Source: Allobrachymonas sp. | GTDB taxonomy: Bacteria; Pseudomonadota; Gammaproteobacteria; Burkholderiales; Burkholderiaceae_C | Reading direction: 5' to 3' | Assembly: GCA_012036375.1 (NCBI GenBank) | Contig: JAAUOI010000105.1 | Location: 1-9,043, forward strand | DNA length: 9,043 nucleotides | Part shown: in pieces, positions 1-6,093 of the stretch | Position numbering within the stretch: the stretch's first letter is position 1 | Layout: the number at the start of each line of letters is the position of its first letter | Position numbers and translations under genes: made by a program | The notes under the pieces: generated by a model | Databases searched by the model: none | What the model was told of the DNA's origin: nothing | Seen by the model: only the letters and a program-made list of their open reading frames with translations

Positions 1-180
1 TCGCCCGCGCTCGGGGACGGCTCGCAGCGCATCGATGCCGCCTTCATCGAGTAAGCCTTTCCATGTGTACACGGTCTGCCGTGCTACGCCCACTGCCAAG
101 GCAACCTGCGCACAGCTTTTGCCTGCCAGCAGCATGCGCCCAGCCTTTAATCGCTTCTTTGTCGCTTCGCTCAATGCCAT
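1..180 (-). CDS. IS630-type transposase, N-terminal part (runs off the left edge)
   Basis: Reading leftward from the ATG at 180, 60 uninterrupted codons run to the window edge, so the gene is partial. The product starts MALSEATKKRLKAGRMLLAG and continues with a helix-turn-helix (about residues 21-40, with S-C-A-Q-V-A and V-A-R-Q-T-V-Y-T-W). It ends in a L-L-D-E-G-G-I-D-A-L-R-A segment followed by P-E-R-G-R. This layout is typical of the DNA-binding head of IS630-family and related winged-helix transposases. The catalytic DDE domain would lie beyond the edge, so intactness cannot be judged. No clear Shine-Dalgarno is visible. A 7-bp dyad sits just upstream at 190-209. It could also be a domesticated HTH protein, but the D-E-G-G-I-D-A-L-R signature favours a transposase. 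Confidence 0.72.
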   Translation of the reverse strand, partial: MALSEATKKRLKAGRMLLAGKSCAQVALAVGVARQTVYTWKGLLDEGGIDALRAVPERGR

Positions 181-189
181 GTCTGTATT

Positions 190-209
190 CTCCAGTGTGA
201 CGACTGGAG
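190..209. repeat. 7-bp inverted repeat upstream of the transposase start
   Basis: CTCCAGT (190-196) and ACTGGAG (203-209) are perfect inverted copies separated by six bases. They lie 10-29 bp upstream of the transposase ATG. The dyad could be a regulator or transposase binding site or part of the insertion-sequence end. No T-tract follows on either strand, so it does not look like a terminator. Confidence 0.4.
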
Positions 210-244
210 GTATAACGCTTGAGGTGGCTAGCGGTTGTCATGAA

Positions 245-478
245 TTATGAGATTATCAATAATTGCTTGCCAATTTGGTTGCCGATCAACGCGCCGCCCG
301 CTGCGCCAGCCACCGTGCCTGCGGTGGAGCCACCCGTGACCGATGAGCCCACAATACCGCCAACCACAGCGCCTGCGGCTGTGCCAATCTCTTGTTTGGT
401 GGGCGAGCGCGTGGAGCAAGCGCCTAGGGCAAGTGCGCTGCACAGGATGAGTGCGCTGGAAATTCGGAAGTGTCGCAT
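245..478 (-). CDS. Small glycine-zipper outer-membrane lipoprotein (OsmB-like)
   Basis: The 77-residue product has a type II signal peptide: charged start M-R-H-F-R, a hydrophobic stretch at 7-20, and a lipobox L-G-A-C with the lipidated Cys at 21. The mature part is almost entirely a glycine-zipper segment (about residues 31-70), rich in AxxG/GxxxG patterns such as G-T-A-A-G-A-V-V-G-G and A-A-G-G-A-L-I-G-N. This matches the glycine-zipper 2TM/OsmB lipoprotein class, which sits at the outer membrane and is linked in some members to osmotic or envelope stress. The start is well supported: AAGGAG (plus-strand 484-489) lies five bases before the ATG. The tail K-Q-L-L-I-I-S is short and ends 65 bp from the transposase start, so the natural C-terminus could have been altered by the insertion. 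The exact role is unknown. Confidence 0.8.
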   Translation of the reverse strand: MRHFRISSALILCSALALGACSTRSPTKQEIGTAAGAVVGGIVGSSVTGGSTAGTVAGAAGGALIGNQIGKQLLIIS

Positions 479-616
479 CGGGTCTCCTTGTGTTGAAGCG
501 ATGCAGACAGTCTAGCTGGATCAGGCTGTTTTTAAGGCAAAACAAGACGTAAGCCGGCGTAAATATTGCGCGAGGTGCTATCAAAATTGTAGTAATTCAA
601 ATGCAAAGTGTGAGAT
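479..616. other. Intergenic spacer, nothing convincing beyond a ribosome binding site
   Basis: This 138-bp gap separates the kinase stop from the lipoprotein start. It holds the lipoprotein Shine-Dalgarno (484-489). I see no strong terminator for the kinase and no convincing -35/-10 pair, although the 3' part is AT-rich (about 580-616) and could hold a promoter for the lipoprotein. Confidence 0.4.
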
Positions 617-1543
617 TCAGGCCGGATGTGTATCCAGAAATTGCAGCACCTGCGCCCGGGTGGGTGCGCCATAAGCGCCATCGCGCTGAGTGCATTTGAG
701 TGCAGCTGCGGCGCAGGCGAATCGCATGGCTTGGCGCTCGTGCGCGGGGCTGCGCAAGGCCGGCATTTCAGACAATGCAAACAACAGCGCCGCATGAAAC
801 ACATCGCCTGCGCCGGTAGTGTCTACTGCTTCAATAGCAAAGGCGCTGTGTTGATAGAGCACGCGCTCATCTGCATGCATCCACATCACACCGCGCTCGC
901 CCAGCGTCACCGCAGCGTGGCGAGCGCCAGCATCAAGCGCTGCCGATAAGGCGGCTTGCCGGGTGAGCGCTTCGGGCGCATAGGAGTCAAGGCCAGGCTG
1001 TGAAAACACTGCCCACTGCGCAAGCGGCACTAAGCGTTGCAAGACCTGCTGCGGCGCAACATCGGCATCGAGCATCGAGAGTACGCCAAATTCTCGCGCC
1101 CAAATCAGGGCAGCGGCTGCGCCATCGCCCCAGCGCGGATCGGTGAGCACAGCCAGCGCACCTTGCAGAGATCGGGTCGATAGCGGCGCTGCCTTGGCCA
1201 GCGCATCACCCCGGTGGTTGAAAATTTGCCGCTCTCCGCGCGCATCCACAATCACAGACGATACCGAGGTGTGCCCGCCCGGCACTTGCTCCAGCCGCTG
1301 CACCACACCCATCTCGCTCAAGGCAGCTTGCAAAAAAGCCCCTGCTGCATCATCACCTACACGCCCGATCAAGTGCACGGGCTGGCCGAGCTTGGCGAGG
1401 CAAATCGCAGCATTCGCTGCCATACCGCCTGCGATTTGGCGGTAGGATTTAGCAGGCGTTTTGGTGGGATGCGTGGCAAAGGTCTCGATCTCAAATGATG
1501 ATCCACCGCAGCATGACCCACACAGGCAAAAAAAAGACGACAT
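617..1543 (-). CDS. PfkB-family sugar kinase, YihV (sulfofructose kinase)-like, with a scrambled N-terminus
   Basis: The 308-residue product is of PfkB/ribokinase fold. Visible marks are the G-G-M-A-A-N nucleoside/sugar motif (39-44), I-G-R-V-G-D-D (59-65), and the C-terminal anion-hole signature D-T-T-G-A-G-D-V-F (241-249) with catalytic Asp247. From recall (no alignment run), it resembles E. coli YihV: D-P-R-W-G-D-G, a L-D-x-D-x-x-P segment, F-S-x-P-G-L, and A-A-L-K-C-T. Lys28, Asn109 and Arg137 fall where YihV has its sulfonate-contacting Lys27, Asn109 and Arg138, so a sulfosugar substrate is possible but unproven. Residues 6-16 are out of frame relative to the family. A neighbouring frame encodes the expected A-C-V-G-H-A-A-V-D-H-H, so two compensating one-base shifts (runs at 1528-1535 and 1493-1495) have replaced the first strand and its conserved Asp. 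As written, the enzyme may be impaired. The ATG at 1543 lies inside the upstream gene's terminator. Confidence 0.75.
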   Translation of the reverse strand: MSSFFCLCGSCCGGSSFEIETFATHPTKTPAKSYRQIAGGMAANAAICLAKLGQPVHLIGRVGDDAAGAFLQAALSEMGVVQRLEQVPGGHTSVSSVIVDARGERQIFNHRGDALAKAAPLSTRSLQGALAVLTDPRWGDGAAAALIWAREFGVLSMLDADVAPQQVLQRLVPLAQWAVFSQPGLDSYAPEALTRQAALSAALDAGARHAAVTLGERGVMWMHADERVLYQHSAFAIEAVDTTGAGDVFHAALLFALSEMPALRSPAHERQAMRFACAAAALKCTQRDGAYGAPTRAQVLQFLDTHPA

Positions 1544-1567
1544 GCCGCATGATAGCGGGATGTCGTC
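1528..1567 (-). terminator. Intrinsic terminator of the Bug-family receptor gene
   Basis: On the minus strand a 13-bp stem (1555-1567 paired with 1536-1548, one internal mismatch) closes a six-base loop and is followed directly by eight U (1535-1528). It starts 20 bp after the receptor stop codon. The kinase start codon ATG (1543-1541) lies in the 3' arm and the U-tract forms its codons 3-6, so terminator and downstream coding sequence overlap. Confidence 0.85.
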
Positions 1568-1586
1568 CGCAGGGAACGCTGGCGAT

Positions 1587-2552
1587 TTAAGAGGCCGTGA
1601 TCTTGGCCGCTTTGATCAAGCGACTCCAGCGCACGATCTCGGTGTTCAAAAACGCTGCGAAATCTTGCGAGCCTTTGGGGCTGACCTTGAAGCCTTGCAC
1701 CTTGGCGCGGTCTTCAACGTCTTTAGTGAACATGGCTTTGATGATTTCGCGCGAGTATTTCTCGACGATGGCATCGGGCGTTTTGGCGTGGATCATGGCT
1801 GCCGTCCAGTTTTCAACAAACAAGCCTGGCATGCCTGCCTCCAGCACTGTGGGCACATCGGGCAGTAGCGGGTTACGAGTCAGGCTGCACACGGCCAGCG
1901 CCTTGAGCTTGCCGCCTTTGACGTTGGCCAACGATTCGGGCATGTTAGAGAAGATCACATCGAGCTGCCCGCCGATCAAATCCGTCATGCTGAGTGCACC
2001 GCCGCGATACGGCACATGCGTCATTTTTGACTTGTTCAAGTCGTTGAACAAAGCGCAGGTCAGGTGCGGGGGCGAGCCATTTCCGCTGTTGCCGGCGTTG
2101 AGCGTTTTGGTTTTGGAGACTTTGACTAAGTCTTGGAAACTGGTGATGGGGCTGTTGGCGGGCACCACAATCAGCATTGGCGAGCCGGCCAGCAAAGCCA
2201 CGGGGCGCAAGTCTTTGGTGAAGCTGTAGGGTGCATTTGGAAACAATGAGACGTTGGCTGCATGGGTGAGCGTGATGGCCAGCAGTTGCGAACCGTCAGA
2301 CGCGCCCTTAGCAACTTGCTCCGCACCAATCTGCGCATTGCCGCCAGCCTTGTTTTCCACAACCACAGGCACTTTCCATGCCTCATTTAATTTCTGCGCC
2401 ACGATACGCGCCATCACATCAGTGAGGCCGCCAGGCGCGAAGGGCACCACATACTTGATGTTCAAGCCGGCCCTGGGGAAATCTTGAGCCAAGGCCAGTT
2501 GGGGTAGGGCGAGTGCAGAGCCTGCACCCAAAATAATGTCTCGACGTTGCAT
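1587..2552 (-). CDS. Bug/TctC-family periplasmic substrate-binding protein of a tripartite tricarboxylate transporter
   Basis: The 321-residue product is a solute receptor of the TTT system, acting in the periplasm. It carries an N-terminal export signal with an Arg pair (M-Q-R-R-D-I-I-L), a hydrophobic core and a likely cleavage after A-L-A (residue 22). The mature part shows the Bug signatures: P-F-A-P-G-G-L-T-D-V-M-A-R, V-V-V-E-N-K-A-G-G, I-G-A-E-Q-V-A-K, N-S-G-N-G-S-P-P-H-L and the M-x-D-L-I-G-G-Q-L-D-V-I-F segment. The ATG at 2552 is preferred over the in-frame TTG five codons upstream because AGGAG lies five bases before it. No TctA/TctB membrane subunits are in the window, so it may pair with ones elsewhere. 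Its place after sulfolactate genes suggests sulfolactate or a similar small anion as ligand; known sulfolactate clusters use a TTT transporter. The ligand is inference. A strong terminator follows the gene. Confidence 0.9.
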   Translation of the reverse strand: MQRRDIILGAGSALALPQLALAQDFPRAGLNIKYVVPFAPGGLTDVMARIVAQKLNEAWKVPVVVENKAGGNAQIGAEQVAKGASDGSQLLAITLTHAANVSLFPNAPYSFTKDLRPVALLAGSPMLIVVPANSPITSFQDLVKVSKTKTLNAGNSGNGSPPHLTCALFNDLNKSKMTHVPYRGGALSMTDLIGGQLDVIFSNMPESLANVKGGKLKALAVCSLTRNPLLPDVPTVLEAGMPGLFVENWTAAMIHAKTPDAIVEKYSREIIKAMFTKDVEDRAKVQGFKVSPKGSQDFAAFLNTEIVRWSRLIKAAKITAS

Positions 2553-2686
2553 GACAACTCCTCTCAAAAAAATAGTCCTTGATGATGCCTCAAGTCATCA
2601 CCCCTCAACCCGACAACAGTCACACATGTGATGATTTTTGGACGCTGCGCTCTACGCGCAGGTGCAGTAAATATTTGTATCGCCGA
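2553..2686. other. Spacer upstream of the receptor gene with two dyads
   Basis: This 134-bp gap separates the ComC-like gene from the receptor. It holds the receptor Shine-Dalgarno and a TGATGA-N9-TCATCA dyad (2580-2600). Its minus-strand sequence shares ATGACTTGA plus CATCAT with the suyA promoter region. It also holds a TCACA-CA-TGTGA dyad (2620-2631) and a perfect 6-bp hairpin CTGCGC/GCGCAG (2645-2661) lacking a T-tract. I found no convincing sigma70 boxes. The gap suggests the receptor has its own promoter or regulation. Confidence 0.35.
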
Positions 2687-3695
2687 TCAAGCGGTTAGCT
2701 TTTGCAGGGCTTGCATCAATGCATCGGGCACGCTCACGCCTGCATCGTGTGCTTTGCGCTCCAGCGCGAGCCTGCGCGCACCGGCCAAGCGCACGCCGTC
2801 GTCAACCAGCATTTCTTGCACCAGCACTTCAATGCGATCCAGATAGCTGTCGTTGCCATTCAGCGCTGCTGGATCAATCAACAAAACGCTTGGCCGATTT
2901 TGGGCTGGTTGCCTTCATCCACGAAGAAGCTCGATGCCTCAAAGCCGAAATGCGCACCAATCACTGCCGTCACCAGCAATTCAATGATGAGCGCCAGCAT
3001 CGCGCCTTTGGTGGAGGTGGTGTTGCCCACGGCGAGCATGGAGCCTTCTAGCGCGGCTTTGGCGTCCGTGGTTGGATTGCCTTCTTTATCGAGCGCCCAG
3101 CCCAGTGGAATGGCTTTGCCTTCTTTGGCCGCCACCATCACTTTGCCGCGTGCGACCTCTGAGAGGCTTAGATCAATCATCAGTGGATCAGCATTTCGAC
3201 GCGGGAAAATTGCAGCAATCGGATTCGTGCCAAAAATCGCATGCTTGCCGCCCGCTGCCGGCATGGCAGACGGTGAATTGGCAAAGCCTAAGCCCACCAA
3301 GCCTGCGGCCGAGGCTGCTCGCAAGTGATCCACAATCACGCCCGCATGGTGCGAATTTTTCACGCCCACGAAGCACACGCCGAGTTCTTTGGCCGTTTGG
3401 ATGCCCTCGGCAATCGCTAAATCGCAAGCCGGAAACGCCAAGCCTTGGCCGGCATCAATCACCAGCGCTGCACCTTTGCGTTGCGCCACTTTCGGCACCG
3501 CTTGGCCTTGCGCACGGCCATTTTTAAATGCGTCGCGTATTGCGGCACGCGCGAGAGGCCATGCGAGGCAATGCCTTGCGCCTCGGCCAGCACGAGGCTT
3601 CGCGCCACGCTCTTCGCCATCGCATCGGATGCGCCAGATTTTTTCAATGCCGCTTGCACGAGCGCGTCGGCTTCTTGTAATGCGAGTTGCGCCAT
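2687..3695 (-). pseudogene. comC: Ldh-family NAD(P) oxidoreductase, ComC-like ((R)-sulfolactate dehydrogenase), broken by two frameshifts
   Basis: Three consecutive minus-strand reading frames encode one Ldh-family (malate/L-lactate/ureidoglycolate/sulfolactate dehydrogenase) protein. The head (from 3695) has A-S-H-G-L-S-R-V-P-Q-Y. The middle has the catalytic-type K-N-S-H-H-A-G, A-N-S-P-S-A-M-P-A-A-G-G, F-G-T-N-P-I-A and D-L-S-L-S-E-V-A-R-G-K. The tail has the V-R-L-A-G-A-R-R end. One missing A/T in the run at 3521-3525 and one in the run at 2883-2886 would restore a single frame of about 336 residues, the usual family size. Restored junctions read H-L-K-N-G-R-A-Q-G and I-G-Q-A-F-L-L-I-D-P. 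The ATG directly abuts the slcC stop (TAAATG), implying translational coupling. In sulfolactate degraders ComC reduces sulfopyruvate to (R)-sulfolactate. Substrate is inferred from neighbours. Whether the breaks are real or assembly errors is open. Confidence 0.8.
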
Positions 3696-4619
3696 TTATT
3701 TCAATGCCTTCAAAACGAGATCGGCAATCATGAAGCTCACGCGCTCATTGCCCTCATAGGTCACGCCAGAGATATGCGGCGTAAGAATCAGGCCGGGGCA
3801 GGCTTCAAACATGGGCTCGGCGGGCATCGGCTCTGTGTCAAATACATCCAGCGCTGCGCCACCCAGATGGCCGCTCTTGAGCGATTCAGCCACAGCCGCC
3901 ACATCCACAATATGCCCGCGTGAGGTATTGATCAAAATGCTGCCTGGCTTCATCAATGCAATGCGCTCTGCATTGAACAGGCCGCGTGTGCCATCAACAA
4001 GCGGCACATGCAGGGTCACGACATCAGCTGTGGCGATGACTTCATCCAGAGAAGCCGCTTTCGCACCGATTTGCGCAAAAGCTGGTGCGTCTGATTTCAT
4101 CACGGGGTCATAAGCAATCACATTCATGCCCAAACCCTTGGCCAGCTTACCTGTGAGTTGCCCAATCCCGCCAAAGCCAATGATGCCCAGGGTTTTGCCC
4201 GCGGTCTCGCGGCCATTAGACAGCGCATTACGCGGCCAGCGGCCTGCAATCACATCATCGGTGGCAGCAAACGCGCCACGCAGTAGCAGCATGGTGCTGG
4301 CGATCACATACTCCGCCACTGACAATGCGTTGGCACCGGTTGCGGGGATGACTTGCATTCCTGCGGCTTCGCAGCCAGCCACATCAATATTGTCCAAGCC
4401 AACACCGAGGCGGCCAACCACTTTGCATTGCTTGAGTGCAGCCAGTAATTCGCCGCGCACTTGGGTACGGTTGCGCACGATGATGGCTTGGCAAGTGGCT
4501 GCTGCTGCGAGCAATTGCGCAGGCTTGTCTACGAGCTTGGGGTCGTAGACGACTTCATGATGCGCAGTGAGCTGCTCAACGGCTCGCTCGTCCATGAATT
4601 CGGTGATGATGATTTTCAT
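3696..4619 (-). CDS. slcC: D-2-hydroxyacid dehydrogenase, likely (S)-sulfolactate dehydrogenase
   Basis: The 307-residue cytosolic enzyme belongs to the NAD-dependent D-isomer 2-hydroxyacid dehydrogenase family (phosphoglycerate dehydrogenase-like). Seen: G-R-L-G-V-G-L-D-N-I-D-V (69-80), the Rossmann loop G-F-G-G-I-G (148-153) followed by an acidic Asp171 favouring NAD, and the catalytic trio Arg234 (N-T-S-R-G), Glu263 (D-T-E-P) and His282 (T-P-H-I-S-G). There is no C-terminal ACT domain, unlike long SerA forms. The ATG at 4619 gives the usual family start M-K-I-I-I-T-E; upstream in-frame codons lie in a hairpin element and are not coding. Next to suyAB and a ComC-like gene it matches SlcC, which oxidises (S)-sulfolactate to sulfopyruvate. 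The family fit is secure, the substrate is inferred. The start lies only about 15 bases beyond a hairpin-plus-U6 element, so expression may depend on read-through. Confidence 0.85.
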   Translation of the reverse strand: MKIIITEFMDERAVEQLTAHHEVVYDPKLVDKPAQLLAAAATCQAIIVRNRTQVRGELLAALKQCKVVGRLGVGLDNIDVAGCEAAGMQVIPATGANALSVAEYVIASTMLLLRGAFAATDDVIAGRWPRNALSNGRETAGKTLGIIGFGGIGQLTGKLAKGLGMNVIAYDPVMKSDAPAFAQIGAKAASLDEVIATADVVTLHVPLVDGTRGLFNAERIALMKPGSILINTSRGHIVDVAAVAESLKSGHLGGAALDVFDTEPMPAEPMFEACPGLILTPHISGVTYEGNERVSFMIADLVLKALK

Positions 4620-4634
4620 TGAGTTAGCAATCAG

Positions 4635-4730
4635 AAAAAAGGACGCGAAATCCGCGAAAGTGATGCGAAAGTCGCAAAAAATCATGGGTATTTTTTGCGG
4701 TTTCGCGTCACTTTCGCGAATTTCGCGTCC
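4635..4730 (-). terminator. Very long hairpin followed by U6 between suyB and slcC (terminator or attenuator)
   Basis: Arms 4641-4682 and 4690-4730 are inverted copies with about 37 matching positions out of 41-42, around a seven-base centre (4683-4689). On the minus strand the stem is followed immediately by six U (4640-4635), the layout of an intrinsic terminator for suyAB. The arms are made of repeated CGCGAAA units, like the element at 5967-6080. On the plus strand no T-run follows, so any termination is directional. Confidence 0.75.
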
Positions 4731-4748
4731 TCAATATGGATAGAAGAA

Positions 4749-5924
4749 TTAAGCCGATTCAAACAAGCGAGTCAACACAAACTCACGATGCCCCAGTGCT
4801 TCTGCCGCCGTCAAACGACCGTTCGCCGTGCGCAGCATGCATTCCAAGAGCTTGTCGCCAGCTTGATTCAGATCAATATCGCGCTGCAACAGGCCCGATG
4901 TATCCACGTCGATGTGCTCGCTCATCAGGCGCACGGTTCGTGGGTTGGCGCAGATCTTGATGACGGGCACGATGGCGTTGCCGATTACATTGCCTTGGCC
5001 CGTGGGGAAGAAATGCACGGCGTAACCTGATGCTGCGCACAGCGTCACCATCTCAGCGGCGGCGCTTGAAGAATCCATGAACCAGAGGCCAGGATGCGAG
5101 GGCACTTCGGCCTTGTCGATCACGCCATCGACTGTGCATTTCTTGCCGATTTTCTGAATGTTGCCTAGTGCTTTTTCTTCGATGGTGGTCAGGCCGCCAG
5201 CGATGTTGCCCTTGGTGGGTTGTGATTCAGACAAATCGGTTGTCTTGTGGCGATTGATCATGTCTTGGTAGCGGTTGAACATGAACATGAATTGATCGGC
5301 AATCTCAGGCGTTTTGCAGCGAGCCGCCACGATTTTTTCGCCGCCGGTGATCTCACTGGTTTCGCCGAAGCACAGGTAGTTGCCCAGTGGATGCAGTTTG
5401 TCAAACGCATTGCCGACAGTCGGGTTTGCGCCGCAGCCGGAGGTGGTGTCGCTCTCGCCGCATTTGGTCGAGACCCACAAATCAGAGATAGGGCAGACTT
5501 CGCGCTGCTTCTCGCTGGCCCACTGCACATACTCACGCGCCATTTTGGAGGCTTTCATGATGGTCTCATGATCGCCATGGCCTTCGATGCCAAAGCCCAC
5601 GACAGGTTTACCCGTTTTGGCAATGCCATCGACGACTTTTTTCGTCCAGCCGTCTTCAATACCGATGACGACAACAGCCGCGACGTTGGGGTTCGAGCCC
5701 GCGCCAATCAAGGTGCGGAAGTGCAAATCCAGATCTGCACCGAATTGCAAACGGCCATAAGGATGGGGAATCGCCATCGTGCCCTTGATGTTGTGCGCCA
5801 CGGCTTCAGCAGAGGCGTTGGACAAATCATCCAAAGGCAAGATGATGACGTGATTGCGCACGCCCACGCGGCCGTTTTCGCGGCGATAACCGAGGAAGGT
5901 GGTGTTTTGGTCGATGATTGACAT
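4749..5924 (-). CDS. suyB: (2R)-sulfolactate sulfo-lyase, large subunit (UxaA-type lyase)
   Basis: The 391-residue product is the catalytic large domain of the UxaA/altronate-galactarate dehydratase family. Marks in order: G-Y-R-R-E-N-G-R-V-G-V-R-N (12-24), P-H-P-Y-G-R (53-58), K-C-G-E-S-D-T-T-S-G (154-163, equivalent to the K-C-G-G-S-D of altronate dehydratases), and F-P-T-G-Q-G-N with P-V-I-K-I (306-324). The protein carries several Cys (for example 144, 155, 164 and 185) that could ligate a metal. The separate small SAF subunit upstream gives the two-gene SuyA/SuyB arrangement rather than a single roughly 500-residue sugar-acid dehydratase. SuyAB cleaves (R)-sulfolactate to pyruvate and sulfite. 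The flanking SlcC-like and ComC-like genes support this; another hydroxyacid lyase is the alternative. The start at 5924 follows only a weak GGAA. The gene is intact. Confidence 0.82.
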   Translation of the reverse strand: MSIIDQNTTFLGYRRENGRVGVRNHVIILPLDDLSNASAEAVAHNIKGTMAIPHPYGRLQFGADLDLHFRTLIGAGSNPNVAAVVVIGIEDGWTKKVVDGIAKTGKPVVGFGIEGHGDHETIMKASKMAREYVQWASEKQREVCPISDLWVSTKCGESDTTSGCGANPTVGNAFDKLHPLGNYLCFGETSEITGGEKIVAARCKTPEIADQFMFMFNRYQDMINRHKTTDLSESQPTKGNIAGGLTTIEEKALGNIQKIGKKCTVDGVIDKAEVPSHPGLWFMDSSSAAAEMVTLCAASGYAVHFFPTGQGNVIGNAIVPVIKICANPRTVRLMSEHIDVDTSGLLQRDIDLNQAGDKLLECMLRTANGRLTAAEALGHREFVLTRLFESA

Positions 5925-5966
5925 GATGAATTCCGGGAAGTTGATGGGTGAGGTGAGGGATGACTA

Positions 5967-6080
5967 GGTAACGCGAAAAGCGCGAAAGTTGCGCGAAAAA
6001 CGCGAAAAAATACCAAAAACCTTTTGATTTAAAACATCGGGAAAATTTTGCGTTTTCCGGATGCTCTTTTTCGCGTTACC
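5967..6080. repeat. 114-bp element with 13-bp terminal inverted repeats between suyA and suyB
   Basis: GGTAACGCGAAAA (5967-5979) is perfectly inverted at 6068-6080. Inside, CGCGAAA units recur near 5980, 5991 and 6001, and a smaller GGAAAA/TTTTCC hairpin lies at about 6040-6060. The whole can fold imperfectly into a long hairpin. No U-tract follows on the minus strand, so it is not a classical terminator. It shares its building unit with the 4641-4730 element and may be a mobile or REP-like palindromic repeat, or an mRNA-stabilising structure within the operon. Confidence 0.65.
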
Positions 6081-6093
6081 CAGTTTTCTTTAA

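Noticed and set aside
1597..2229. Plus-strand open frame of 210 codons opposite the receptor gene
   Set aside because: Antisense shadow of a clear Bug-family receptor; no motif or ribosome site.
2645..2661. Perfect 6-bp hairpin as a terminator for the ComC-like gene
   Set aside because: Neither strand has a T-tract after the stem, and the stem is short.
4620..4685. Longer N-terminus for the SlcC-like protein
   Set aside because: The extra 22 residues would be encoded by the hairpin and U-tract, and the family starts at M-K-I-I-I-T-E.
5247..5921. Plus-strand open frame of 224 codons opposite suyB
   Set aside because: It mirrors the suyB reading frame and has His/Ala/Asp-rich composition typical of antisense frames; the opposite strand has a full family match.
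5967..6080. CRISPR-like array from the repeated CGCGAAA units
   Set aside because: The units are only 7-8 bases, unevenly spaced and arranged as inverted arms, with no regular repeat/spacer pattern or cas genes.
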